From: Argentina anserina
Taxonomy: Eukaryota > Streptophyta > Magnoliopsida > Rosales > Rosaceae
Length of the DNA stretch: 64,000 bases
Direction of reading: 5' to 3'
Assembly (NCBI RefSeq): GCF_933775445.1
Contig: NC_065877.1
Coordinates: 10,106,001-10,170,000 of the forward strand
In this document: positions 21,254-34,632 of the stretch, in pieces
Layout: each line of letters starts with the position of its first letter
Position numbering within the stretch: the stretch's first letter is position 1
Notes under the pieces: generated by a model
Databases searched by the model: none
What the model saw: only the letters and a program-made list of their open reading frames with translations
What the model was told of the DNA's origin: nothing
Program-made: the position numbers and the translations under genes

Positions 21254-24200
21254 TCAAGAAAGTTCAAAACCCGCATTAGAACTGATTGCATATAGAAGCT
21301 TTTCTCTCAGCGTGCTTGGACGCTTGTATGTTGGAAGCTACAGTCATCATAGAAGGGAAACATGAGCACAGGTAAAAGCAGATATATCATATATGTCGTA
21401 GTACGTAGCTATTTTAAGCAATGTGTTACTGTACCTTCAGAGTATTGTAGCAAGTTGAGGCTGATGGAAGCCGCTCTATATCATGTCCTCTCATTGTTGC
21501 CCACAGAGGGATATCACATGCAACCTATACATAATAGCCCACTTTTTGAGTAAGCACTATAGATTGATCACATAACAATTTCCTAACATAAATTACTACG
21601 TACAAGTTATAATGTTTCAAATCATAAATTTCTCTTAGATATTTACTATCAGAATACAAAACCAAGTAACTTTATCACTCTTCTCCAAAAGAGGTACTAT
21701 GATATAACCCAGAAGTTCAAGGTTCATGCAATAGAGGATAAAAAGCTAAAGTAACGGTCAAACAAATCTATTTCTTCCTGTTGAGGCACTTATCCATCTG
21801 GTATTTTGAGTTAAATGTAAGGTTTCCCAAAAATTGACAGTACAATTGAAAGTTCCGAAAAAAGTATTGAGCTTAACAGGTGTTCAGTAATACAAAGGAA
21901 TTACATTGTATCAGTGACCAACATAATTCGAACATTTTCATTCAGCAAACCAAAGGCACAAATTCTATTTTACAAACAAAAGAGGAGGATATAAATGACC
22001 TCACAACCTGCTCATATGAAAATCAAACTGCAGTTGTACCATACTTCTAACTTAAGTTTCTGACAGATAACTGGCAAATTTTTGAAACTATAATATTTCA
22101 TTTCTTTTTTTTTATTGTAACTCGTGAAAGCAATGACTGATGAAGTGGCATTGCCTGGTCATGTTGTAAGATACTGGGCTTCACAAACAAGGAAACTCCT
22201 GTATGGTTAACATAAGATATACGTTATCTTGAGATACACACACACAAGAGGTGATACTTAGCAAACCGATATCACCATTCACAAGCACTAAAGTTAAACA
22301 TAAAGTAAAGGCTTAAAAGCCAATATGCACCCTAATTTGATGACGGTTTCAGTTTGCATCCCTTGATATTATTTCAGCCAATCTATATTCTGGAGTTTCC
22401 AAAATAAGCTAATCTGGGCAAGTCCGTTAGTAAAGTGATTCCCAAACACATTTCTGTTGACCTATGCCTAGCATCTGAAGGCGAAAATGACAGTTATTTA
22501 TTAAAACCCAAATTTATTTTATCTCTGTTTCTGTCTTCTGCTCTGCAATCTGAGATTTTCTAGGCCTGATCTGAAATCTCTGCCAAGGATTACAGTCACA
22601 TATTTGCTCTCGAGGTGGAGGATAGGAATATAAACACAAAACCAGTTGCAATTAATCCTCAAAATAAGTCAGTCACCATCTCTGCAGATAAAATAAGTCT
22701 CACGAGGTCCTCCCTCACTGGTGAAAAGTTTAGCTATGCAACTAGAGACATGGCCTTTACAACAAGATGCAAGGTTTTCATTCCATTTATAGTTGTATTA
22801 CTGTGGACTAAAAGCACCCAGCTGTTCTGACAAGTTTCACTTATAAAGTTAGAATTAGTTTTCACTCATGATGTGTGTCACTGTTGTTTAAAAAATAAAT
22901 GGCTGGTGAATTTAAACCATCTCGTCATCCCTCTAGTGAACCACTTGTTAATTCGAGAAAATATTTATTTCTCAGCGTATTGCTAGCTGACAAAATGCTG
23001 AATTGGTTGAACAACTGAGTAATGCAGATCTAATGGTTGGAGCAGGCACAAATTCAGGGAGACTAAGAGATTGCTGAGGAAAACCATGAGAAAGAGAGAG
23101 AGAGAGTGAAGTAATTAAAGAAAATTGAAACTTGTGCTTTCAGACATGATAGGAAAGATCACCAGACATGTGAGTGGAGATTACTAAATCAGCATATATG
23201 TCCAATTATTAGATACTTACGAATGCATATTGGCTACATTATGGTGGTCCTTAATGGATTGAACTCCAGCTTTAATTGTGACAGTGTGTGTTCATGTGCA
23301 CGCACATGAAAACTATTTAAAGAAGAAAGGTAAGCACACCTTATGGATTGTAAATGTTGGTTGCAAGTGTTTGAATCCAAGTAATGGAGCTCGAGAACAA
23401 CTGGTAACGAATTTCAGAAGCATACACCGTTCATTAGGTTCAAATCTACTTATCACCTGTTATCATAGGAAAACGATACTCAGTAAAACATATAAACAAC
23501 ACAAGTATCCTGAATATTAGAAATATTCGAATTGCTGCATAAATAAAGCTACTGAACAGCATAAACTGGAGAGAGAGAGAGAGAGAGAGAGAGAGCTGAG
23601 ACCCGAGTATAGAGAACAGAGTTTTATTATGTAACATATCTGGTCTTCCATTATTAGAATAAAATACACAGCAGATACGAAAATCCCCATTTAATGATTG
23701 TAAAAAAAAAGGAACAGATCATCTCTTCAAATTATAAGCTTACAAAATGTTAATGACAGGGTGAAATAAAATAAAAACTATATGTTTATATATACTGATA
23801 AAAATCAAATTTCTTCTTAGAAAAACTATATGTCAATCAACTTTCAGTCCAGGGTCAATACCTCCCAAAATATTTTAATTGTTCGGTTCCCTTCGGAGTA
23901 ACCACCAGTATATCGTGTGTTCTTTCTCAAGTCATCAACATCAATGTCATGGACTCCACCTGATAGCAACTATTTACCATAATTATAGATCAGCTCAGCA
24001 CCAAATGATTTTGTTTGGGTCAGAAGTTGATAAATCTGAAAGGAAAAATAACTTTGGGAGGAAAATACCTGATTAAATTCCCCTGCATTAAATAATTTCA
24101 GCCAAGATGGTGATATGAGATCAACTAGCCCTCTATAGAATGCATTTGAAAAAAGAAACATCTGCAATTAAGCATCAAGAAAAGGGTAATTATTTCATTG

Positions 24201-27200
24201 AACACCAAAAAGAGGATAGTGACCTCTGTCTCAATCAGGTTTTACAAATGTCTATCAAAAGTCAATGCAAACCTGCCGGTTAAGCTTATAATCAGCAATA
24301 GCATGGATGTACTGCATTTTGTTCTTGCTTGTTACAGTAACATCCTTTCCACCAGGCTTTAGCTCAATAACATGTCGGTTTCCAAATGACTCTTCAGTTA
24401 CTGTAAAGTCCAGACAGAGTTCCTCAACATCACCTTCATAATGCTGAAAAGTGATAACCACACAAATAAATATCAAAATTAAAGACTTAACAGACATGAG
24501 CAAACATACTACATTTAAGTGAAACTTTAGCAAGATACAAGAGGCTTCCACAAACTTAAGCTGGAGCTCACAATCAAATGTGTTGTACTTAGTTCAGACC
24601 AAGCGACCAATAACACTACATTTGTAATGCTTTGAACTCATTGAACCAGATCAAAATTTACCTAAATAAATACACATCAGCCACAATATAAGGACCTCAA
24701 TTCCCAATACTTTACATTTCTTTCATATGAATAATGTCATACAGCCCTTTCAATAGAAAGAGACTTCAATTCCATATTTCAGATCATAAGTTTATTTTTT
24801 TTTCCTACAACAATCACGATTAATTTCAAACAATTCTGTTATACTGTTTAATGGTTTCCCAATAACTAAATTGCATGATAACCTAACACTTCACACCAGG
24901 CCAACATGTTGCATGCTTATTAAAAAGAGTACTGACACTTCAACAAGGATGTAATGTAATGAGAAGCAAAGAACCCAAGAAGCGTAAACATAATATATAG
25001 TTTACCTTGACATACATCAGATTCCTGTAAATCTCTGGATCAAGTGTAGAAAGCTCATCAAGGAAGCTATATCGACCCAACAATTTGTGTACAAAAACAT
25101 GAGAAAATGAGTAATCTAGTAGTATTCCTTCATAGAGTGCTTTTCCAACAACTCTCCCAAGGAATTCAATCATCTGGATACCATTATCTAGATATTTTGC
25201 AGATGGATTGGGAATCAGAAGTCTGTCTGAGGTTGAGGTTTGAGAGAATAGGCCATAGCTATTAACAGAAAAACTAAGGTTAATAAACTCACTTAAAAAG
25301 ATAACTACGTAAGAAAGTTGAATGATATTTATGTCTATCTGTAGTGCAAACTTACTCCGGAGCAAAGGCAGCTTTGGATATATCAGTCAAAAACTCTTTA
25401 GATAATCCACCATAGTCAAGCCCAGCCTCTGGAAGGCCACATTCACTGACAAATGAAACATGAATGGATGACTTTAATCTTGATCCCAGGGAATTTAACT
25501 GCTGATATCCATCTTCAACAATATGACCACGACGAACTACTATCTCAACTGATCGAGAACTAGTGCCAGCAACTTCACCAGCCATTTTTCGGGCGGCTTT
25601 GTCCATCTTGATAAACTCTCTAAACATTTCCACCCTGAGTAGAAAATTACACATAATTACATCAAGCATAATTGCAGAGTAAAACATCCTAGATAGACCT
25701 GGAGGCCTCGAACTTATGAAGTCAATATTTATCAGCAAAATGTTAAATGTAAAAAGCAAGCAATTAAGACGCCCATAGATTATAACTTAAGCCAAAAAAA
25801 AAACAGGATCTAAGAGAAGTTGTGATATTGTGTCCAAGCACTTCTATACTCTCACTTGCAAACACATGCAAACTGTACATTCTAGTTGACTCACATGTGC
25901 ACTGTGTACCTTATTAAAATTCTCCAGCATTCAAGAACTATGAAACAAGATGAATATCCTAGAGTAACTGACTCTGTCTTCCAGATGCAAGATCCATTAA
26001 TACAACTCCTCTAATTATCCTAAAAAAAATCAATTTCAATGTAGAATCTTCCAGATATAAATAGAATGACAGATGGGTTTCATAATCCTGTCTTTTAGTC
26101 AAGACAACAATAGTATCACTAGGCAACAACAGATCATCCAGAGCGCCAAAAAAACAGGAAACTGAATAGCTCTCAACAAGAGCTATTATTGCTGTTAGTT
26201 CACACAAGTATTGTCTAACCTTTCTTCAAAAGGAAATACATGTGGGGTTGTAGTTATAACGGAGCCTATACTTTGCAGAGCCAGAGAATCATCTGATCTT
26301 TGGTTAGTTGACAAAATTTCATGAGTCCTGGCAGCTATAGCAATTGGTGGGCGGTTCTTTCGAGCAGGTGATAGCCACAAAACAGGGGGGCAGAACTGGT
26401 GCCTGCAATCCCTTTCATATATCAAATGCAGGCATCTGACAGCAGATTCCATAAGGGGTCTATCTTTCTGTCCAATACTTTGAGATAACCCATTATAAAC
26501 CAATGTATTAAGAACAGATGCAATTTGCCGTTGTTGCTCCAGTGTAAATGGTACCTGTTCATATAACACTTAATATCAAGAACTGGTATATACTATCAAT
26601 CAAAAACACTCAAAAGGAAAAATAAGACAGACTTTGAAAAAAGTACCTGCTTCTCATAAAATTCTATGTCATCGAGAATCAAAAGCAGGTGTGAATAGCT
26701 TGCACAGAAAAGATAAAGCATACATGATGTGTCTTTTGAAATACCTTGAGGACCAGGTCTCATAAGTTCTATATCCCAAACATCAGAAGAATCCTCTTTG
26801 TCAACAAGTATAGCCTTGGCTTGATTAGCACGCAAATCTCTGTCACCAGTCTCAGCTTGTGATTTCCCAGTAATTTTATGAAGGGCACTGACCCACTTAT
26901 TACCTCCATCATTATTGCCATGCTTTTTCCTTTTCCCAACATTCCAATCTTTTCCACTACCAGAAGTTTTACTAATGATATCATAGAGTTTATGACCACT
27001 GCAAACATTCCTAGGAAAAAGATAGGTTTCCAACACTTCCCATAGACTCACAAGAAATCCAGGAGTAAATGATAACATGTTAAGGACAGGCAGTGAGCCA
27101 ACCCTTGGATTCAAAGATGAAAACATTCTTAACATGAAAGAATATAAACGCATGATATCCAGCAATTCCAAGTTCCCAGAAAATTCCAATCTTTTTGGCG

Positions 27201-30200
27201 TGTTAGTCTCAGACCCTTGAGAGTGCCCCATTTTATTCACTATTGCCAAAAGATCTGTAAGGTGCCACTGCTGCGAAATAGGCCTAAACATATCCAAGAA
27301 CGACAACTTAATAGATTCATTGGTCACTTCACTCTCACATGAAACCGTAGAGCTCAGCTTTTCACTGTTTTCAATATTGTTTTCAGCATCCTGATTCTTC
27401 TGGACAGAATCAACAATCTCAAGCCTAACCAACAAGTTTTCTGCAAGAATATTACTAGCACGTACATAAGATGCGCAATTGAACTCTTGATGGAAACCTC
27501 CAGGATCGACAGAATCGTTGTCTCCCCCTGTAGCTAGGCATATAACGTTTGCAAGAGCCCAACCAACTGGTGGAATAACCTTTTGAGACACATGAAACAT
27601 CGACTGATCCACGGCCAGAATCGCCTTTAATATTTTCTCTTTTAAAATCTGCCATCACCTGCGAAAGTTTGATCAGCCCCCACATGTTTGAATCACAGTA
27701 ATCAGAATGAAAAGAAAAGGGATGAACAAAACTAATATTCCATTGACAAGTGTGATTACACCTCCACATACGATGATGTAACAAATGGATAGAGCCAATA
27801 CTAATTAAAAAAATTAAAAAAATAAAATCAAAAAACCTAATTCATACAAGTTTTCCTATTGATAATAAAAAGAATAACAAACAAACAGTGTGATAATGAT
27901 AGTATTGACATGTACTGCTACACAGGCCCCATCCATTCTTGATAGACTTAATCCACCCACTTCCTTGTAAGATATAACTCACTGATCTAGAATATACGGA
28001 GAGAAAGATAACTTAGGTTCTAAATTATTAATAAAAGATCATTTAGGTTCTAAATTTTTTATAAACGAAGGAACCATCCACAAGCACACTTCTAATAAGT
28101 TAAAAACATACGTCAAATGAGCGTTAGACCACATATATAAACTTACATGAACAACTACTAGTGACATAATTGGCTGACCGAGGACATAAGTAAGGAGAGA
28201 CAGCGCATTTTTAATCTATATAAGTGTAGTTCCTAAACCAGCATCAGGTTGGTATATTGGTCAAAAGAATGCGTGAGAGAGAAAAGCCGAGCTAAGTTAT
28301 CACACTACTGACATCTAGACTAGGTTTCGGCTGCTGTAATTCTATCAAAATACTTACGTGTAAATCTGTTAAAGTTCCACCCACTTAATTGATTCAGCAC
28401 AAAAAAAAAATATGTATATACATATATATGGTATCCAATAGCCAGCATGAGCCTATACTCACAATAAGACTACCTCACATGTATCATACCAAATCATCAG
28501 CTGACATCCAAAATCCTAGACATCACCTTATGTATATATCGTGCAAGTATAACAAACTAATCGTTAAAATATGATTTATGGGCAGTAAAAATGAACCTTA
28601 GAGAAATGACTTTGTTTCCGCCCACCCTTACAACATCAGCATCAAGTTAATTTGGTTGGTTTGCAATACGGTCTTTTTTTTCATAGAAACAAGGATTATG
28701 ATACTTAAGTTTAAAATGCAAGCTTAAGTATTAGCTTCAAACTAATTAAACAGATCAGTTGAGAAAGTTTGAACCACATTGACTGATCATATCCAGAAAT
28801 AAAAAAGGATAGAGGAAATGGGGAACGGTATCCAGATGAGAGTAGGTCAGTGTTTTACTAATTGAAGAGGAGGGTATTATCATGAGTGCAATAGTGCATA
28901 AAAAATACAAGATTTTATCATACTTAAAAATGAAATACATCAAAGAAAATCCTCATTGGGATCTTATACTTGGATGAGTAGACAAACCCTAAATCTACAG
29001 TTCTTGTTATATTTGACCTATATCATAGACAAATGAAGAGAGTTGTCAAACCCAATACAATTCTGAGAGTATTTTGTCTTCAACTAGCCTACTAACTGCA
29101 TATTGATCGACCCTGAAACTAGAATATTTGACCTATATCATAGAGACAAATGAAGAGAGCTTTCCACCAGTATTCTTAAAAAAAAAAAAATTGTTCCTAT
29201 ATCATACGGTGACCATCACCAAACTACGGTCTTTAAAATCGTTTTGAGATGTCCACTTAGAAGGGCATGAAGGTGATGAATTGGTTGCAACAAGAACTAT
29301 CTGAGTTTGAAATAACAAGATATATCAACAGTACGAAGCATTTACAAACTAGTAATACATAGATCACCTAGAAAATTCCACCCGACTCATTGACTCATCA
29401 TATCCAAGGAAAGCATGGTAGCTGGCATATAACTAGGTCAACTAGCATCTAAGTGAAAAGTACCAAGCACAAGAAAAAAGAAAAAAACTGTTTAGCATAA
29501 TAAGGATAGAATTAATCTTAAAATTGATCCTACTGGCCTCAACTTACTACTATTGTCCCATCCAACAGCAACACTTTCAAAAATTAATTCCTAAATTCTG
29601 CAGTGAGCCAGTGACTGATACCCAAAATCATTTACAGACAGATCATTTACTTGAGCACTCAAGAGAATACTTTACCAAAAAGAAATTGCAAACATTTTAT
29701 TCAACTTGTAGGAGCCTTACCAGTAATGTTTGAAAACACGGTTGGAGAATGGATTTGTGCCTCATTGCAGGTATAAGTACAGCAGGCAGACGCTGAGTAA
29801 GCCAAGGAATTGTAAGCAGAAACACAGAGTACTTCTCAGCAACATCATGGACATCCAACAAGCCAAGGCTATTTACATCGAACTTCAACACATGAAATGG
29901 CCTAAGAGCCAATGTTATGGTGCTTGCAGTAATCAAAAAGCTGTCATCTGTCTGTACCCTACTTTTCGACCGCGACAAAGCACAAGGAACATCCAATGTG
30001 TTGATGTATGTTCTAATCGATGAGTAAAGACCACTGTCACCACTCCCTAAAAACCTAACTAAATCCTTCACTGCCGTATCGGCAATCTGACAATCCTGTT
30101 GATCAACACTCTTCCACCCTTTAACATCAGTCAAGACGACAACAAGCTGCATTGCCAGAGACGTAATAGCAACAATATCTTGACCTCCTGGCCGGGACTT

Positions 30201-30986
30201 GTCACACTCCGAAAGAACAAAAATACAAAGAGAAATCAGCCTCCTGGACTGATAACCCCAGACTCTTCTCTCCTCAACAGTTCCAATCGCCAGAGAGCAG
30301 TAATTCTTCTTCGAGTCTACACATAAAACAACAATGCCGATATCAACACACTAACTAAACCAAATCGAGAAAACTATCCATCCGAAAAAACAAACATACC
30401 GGTCGAATTCAAGCTGTCTAGTAGCATTTGAAAGCAACTCTTCATACAGTTAACTTCTGCAGCTTCAATTCTCCTCTTCCGAATTAATAAGCACGAAACG
30501 AAGAAGAGAAAAGGCCTCACTACATGACTCGAAATCCAAATTGCTGTGATGACTGAACCAGCTTGCTGCTGCTGCTTCAAACACTTCTCCCACTCCTCTC
30601 TCATCTCCAACGCCGCCGTCCTAGTCTCCCTGTACCGCCTCCACACTCTCTACAACAACATTTCCAAAGCGACCGCGTTTCAATCGCTCAAATTCATCTC
30701 AAAATTGGACAGAAATTTTCAAATCAAAAGAACGAGAGAAAGAGCCGGCACCTGAAGGAAGAGCGCAGCAGCGGTGGCGCGTCGGGCGTACTGGCGGAGC
30801 TCTCGTTCCTGAGAGACCTTCTCCAGCAGCGCGTCTCTCGTAATTTCCTTGGCGCTCGCGCCTCTCAGCGAGACCTGAAAAAAACCGATCACCACAACCA
30901 CCGCGTGAGATTGATCGGAGAACGATCGTCGGAGAAAATGGAAACTGAGATCGGAGGTGTACCTGATGTTTGCGAGGGTCGTCCAT
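21254..30986 (-). CDS. UPL7: HECT-type E3 ubiquitin ligase, UPL7 type, 14 exons
   Basis: Exons in minus order: 30986-30963, 30874-30752, 30649-30400, 30316-29721, 27648-26647, 26554-26220, 25634-25356, 25258-25006, 24443-24273, 24161-24069, 23969-23862, 23456-23340, 21524-21435, 21337-21254. All have GT-AG borders and phases close to 1174 aa, against about 1140 for Arabidopsis UPL7. The N-terminus reads [25 protein letters not shown], then [18 protein letters not shown], an IQ-like helix near residue 45 typical of UPL7/UPL6. The HECT lobe occupies roughly residues 800-1174, with [48 protein letters not shown] and the thioester loop [11 protein letters not shown]; the catalytic Cys is near residue 1142. 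HECT ligases accept ubiquitin from an E2 on this Cys and pass it to substrates; UPL7 substrates are not established here. Junction 7/8 gives Asp where Glu might be expected. The 2.1-kb (29721/27648) and 1.8-kb (23340/21524) introns look unremarkable. Divergent from the PPR gene. Confidence 0.93.
23569..23595. repeat. (GA)n microsatellite in UPL7
   Basis: About 13 GA units in the intron between exons 11 and 12 of UPL7. Confidence 0.9.
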
Positions 30987-31135
30987 GGAAGCCGGAACGC
31001 GGCGGCAATCGGCCAATCGAGAGCTCAGTCTCGTCAACAACCGTTTTTTTTTTTTGCTCTAATTATATCATCGTGATTGTCCACAACGCGAATAAAGAAC
31101 GCAGTGTTATTTTCTTTTGTCACCCACTCACCGCG

Positions 31136-31175
31136 GCGAATTCTGGAATGAGCCCGCGAATTCTGGAATGAGCCC
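31136..31175. repeat. 20-bp direct tandem upstream of UPL7
   Basis: Two perfect copies of GCGAATTCTGGAATGAGCCC, about 150 bp upstream of the UPL7 start codon and within its presumed promoter or leader. Confidence 0.9.
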
Positions 31176-33201
31176 GACCTCAGAGAGCCTGTCTTTTGTC
31201 CTATTACGTGTCATTCTAAGATTGGTCATTCAATTATACTTTTTACTCTTTTGTTTCTTTGGTTGCATATTATGGATTCATGGGGTCTGTTTTGCCCTCA
31301 CGGCTTGCGCTCCGTTACTCCCTGGAGCTTTCTCTGTAGCAAATCTAAAAGGCTTCATGAGATTCATAAACTTAAAAGGGTGGAGCTCAATTGTCTTTTC
31401 AAGCCTGGGGTTTGGCATACAGTAATCTCTAGCTTCAGATTTCAGACTCCTCCACCACCGTCGTCGTCTCGATTCTCGAGCTCATCGGACTCTTTCTTCA
31501 ATCCCAATTAGTAACCAGGTACAAAATTACCACTGTATACGGTTTTTTATTCCATAATTACAACTAGATAGAGTTTTAAGTCGGGTAACATTTATTATAC
31601 ACGCCGTGAACACAAGAATTTTAAGTCTGCCAAACACAAAGCCGTTATGATCAACACACAAACATGAAAAATGTGACCCTAGGGGTGGTCAATAAGTACT
31701 CATACACAGTATTTGTATTTGGTGTAAGTTGTGACGCTACCGAACCTAAAGCACTATCTCAACAAAAAAGGGTAATGATATTGATCCTCAAGATGTGGAA
31801 TGCTACCGACCCTCGTATGGTGGTAAAAAAAATAAAACATAATGTACATTAAAAAGCTTATTAATGATAGTATTTAATAGTAATTATTGGCTTAAAACTT
31901 AGAAATTCTTATATGCATGGCATATGTGGTACACGATACAATCTTAATCTTTGAAAATAATTTATATTCAGGTTTCACCATACATTTATATATTTCTTCT
32001 AATTTATGTCGTTCAAATTGTATGTGAATATACACGTCATGCACCGAAGATACTCTATGTGTTAGGTGTTCATTTAAAGGCTCACCAAGATTTATGTGAC
32101 TTGTTATCTCATTTCTAATGACATGAGTGGCATTGTCATCGAAAGTCATAGATCTATTATTGATGTCATTTACTTCCAAGAATGACTTCATTGTGTATTA
32201 AGCTGTGATGGGGAACATTACCCTGAGGAATACCATGTAGCTATCGTCATAAAGACCCTCGTGTCGATGATATTGAATCCAAGCGAGCTGCTAGCTATGA
32301 GAACCTAGCGACTCAAGGTAGTGGCCTGAGATGTTGATCTGATTGAAAAGCGTATACTGATGTGGACTGGACCCATAAATCTCTGATCATCCATCATTTC
32401 TCTTCTAGTTGAAGAAATGGCTGCACACTTAAATATTGGTATAGCTCCCCTATCTTCGTTATGGTCTCATCCTCGTGCGCTTGTAGCTCACACTCAACAG
32501 TCAACATTACTTAGCTCATTGAAACCAGTAGAGGCTGGCTACTAGAGAAGTTGCAATGGTGCGTGGTTTTTCCATGATCCCTACCTCAAAGAGGTTTCTG
32601 ATACATGTTGATAGGGACATTAGCCTTAGAAATATCACTTGAATAACCAAATTGGGCTATATAAGATGGACTCACGTCAAGAAACCAAGTCCATCCACAC
32701 CACCTATATTAATACATCAATAATCTTAACAAAACTAAAATTGAAGGTAACTTCAAAATGGTGCATACAAGTAACATGGAATGATTCCTAGTCAACTCTA
32801 GGAAACCCACATAATGACTCATATCACACTTCTCTGCTCTCCTCCTAACTTTCAGTTCTCTGCCCCATGGCTAATCCACTACAAACCCAAATCATAGAGC
32901 TTGTACATAAGTTATTGTTCATACCCAAAAATGCACACTATTTTTATGGAGAATTTGAGGGTCAACGTTTGGGCGTATGTTTGGTGTGAGACACATTGCA
33001 CCTGGGTCATCGTTTAAAGCCCAAGAAGACGATAGGTCAATATTTGCATGTTATGCCATTATGAACATTTTTTTAATAAGTTATATATGGTACAAAATTC
33101 CTAAGTCAAAAGAGGCAAGTCATGCCATGCCCAAAAAACCATAACACAAGCTAAGCACCCTCATTAGGTCAAAACTCACTTATGAGTCAAATCATACCTA
33201 G

Positions 33202-33430
33202 CAAGTCCATGCCCAAGCACATTCTTCCTTGGGCACATGGTGGTTTGTTACAAGACACCTAACCTACTTGAGAGCTCGGCCAACTCATGCTCATCCATAC
33301 CCAAGCACATTCTCTTCCTTGGACACACGGTGGTATGTTACAAGACACCCAATCCACTTGAGAGCCCGATCAAGCCATGCTCATCCATACTCGAGCACAC
33401 TATCTTCCATAGGCACTCTCATGGACGCCT
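33202..33430. repeat. ~90-bp tandem repeat, 2.5 copies
   Basis: Units start near 33203, 33291 and 33381 and share CATCCATACCCAAGCACA-like openings and GTTACAAGACACC cores. The third copy is partial and more diverged. No coding function is apparent. Confidence 0.85.
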
Positions 33431-34632
33431 CTTAATACTCACAAGTTGACACAATTCATACACACGCTAATTCATGCCAACACATGACAACCTTAGACAA
33501 ACACATGAGCTCTCAAAAAGATCTCACGATCCGCACTGTCATAGCGTGCCACGCAGCCAATTAGCAATGTGTACCCAAGACACTGGTCAATAGGGTTTAT
33601 TGGTGGGTTGTGGTGTAGAAGGTCACATGATTTTACGAGGTCTAAGGAAGCCAAATGTCAAGCATCCGAGGTGTCTAAGGAGCCAAGGACCGAACTTGAA
33701 TTTGGACTTCCCACACATAGGCTTGTAACGGGTATCTCATCAAACCATCCAGTATCACATGCCACCTCAAGCCAAAATCTATGCCTCTATGATTTTCACC
33801 TTATTAGCTTGAGTTGAACTCAAAACCCATTTTTGTGCCAACCTCCTAACCAAGAATAACTTGGTAAAAGGCCAATGTCATTAGTCCCGAGAGGGTCATG
33901 ACATGCGTGACTCTTGGATCACCACCTAGTCACGAGCCATTTTACTACCCTTCATAATTCATCAAGAACCCTATATAAATGGCACTACAGTGCCAAGAGA
34001 AGAGGTTGACTCCCACAGGCAACGAACACTAACTTTACAAGCAAAACCACCACCATCACTCTCTTCATAGGTAACTAAGCCTACCACCATACTACCATCC
34101 CAAACAACCATCACTTTGTCCCTCATATATCACCATATCCACCATCCTGAACAACCACATTTGTACCATCCAACTAGAATCTTTAACCACATAAAACTTT
34201 CTCCCATGAAGAGCATGCAACCTGTTACACTCGTAAGATCCTAGCTCCCACACCAGGCACACCACTAAGTGCCTTTGTGATTTTTTATGTTTGAAGCCTT
34301 TAGAATATCACAAAAAGGTCTTCAAAGGAAGATTTTAGGCATAGTCTTGCAACTCAGAATGGAGAGACTTGATCATCAAGCCCAACACCAGCCAACATTA
34401 TGATCTCTAATTTCCACCCCAACATCTATTAGTTGTAACATAAGAAGAATTGACTTCCAAAATCGCCCAAGCCATAAAAGCTAAAAATGAACGAATGAAT
34501 TTAAAGTTTTGTCTTGTGGTTGCAAAAAAGTTATTATGTATTGTAGCATCACTCAAAAGCTCAATTCATAGAAGCATAGAAAGAAGCTCTACGATGGAAA
34601 ACTCAAATTGATAGATATAAAAGAGAAGTAAA

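Larger units (their letters stand above)
30987..34632. other. Spacer upstream of UPL7, first half
   Basis: Gene-poor sequence. It includes the UPL7 promoter and 5' leader (about 31000-31500), a short GC-rich tandem (31136-31175) and a ~90-bp tandem (33202-33430). A TATA-like TATATAAATGG near 33975 is followed by a CT/AC-rich leader that could belong to an old LTR, but I could not find matching ends. The minus-strand frame 31892-32191 has no recognisable motif. Confidence 0.45.
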
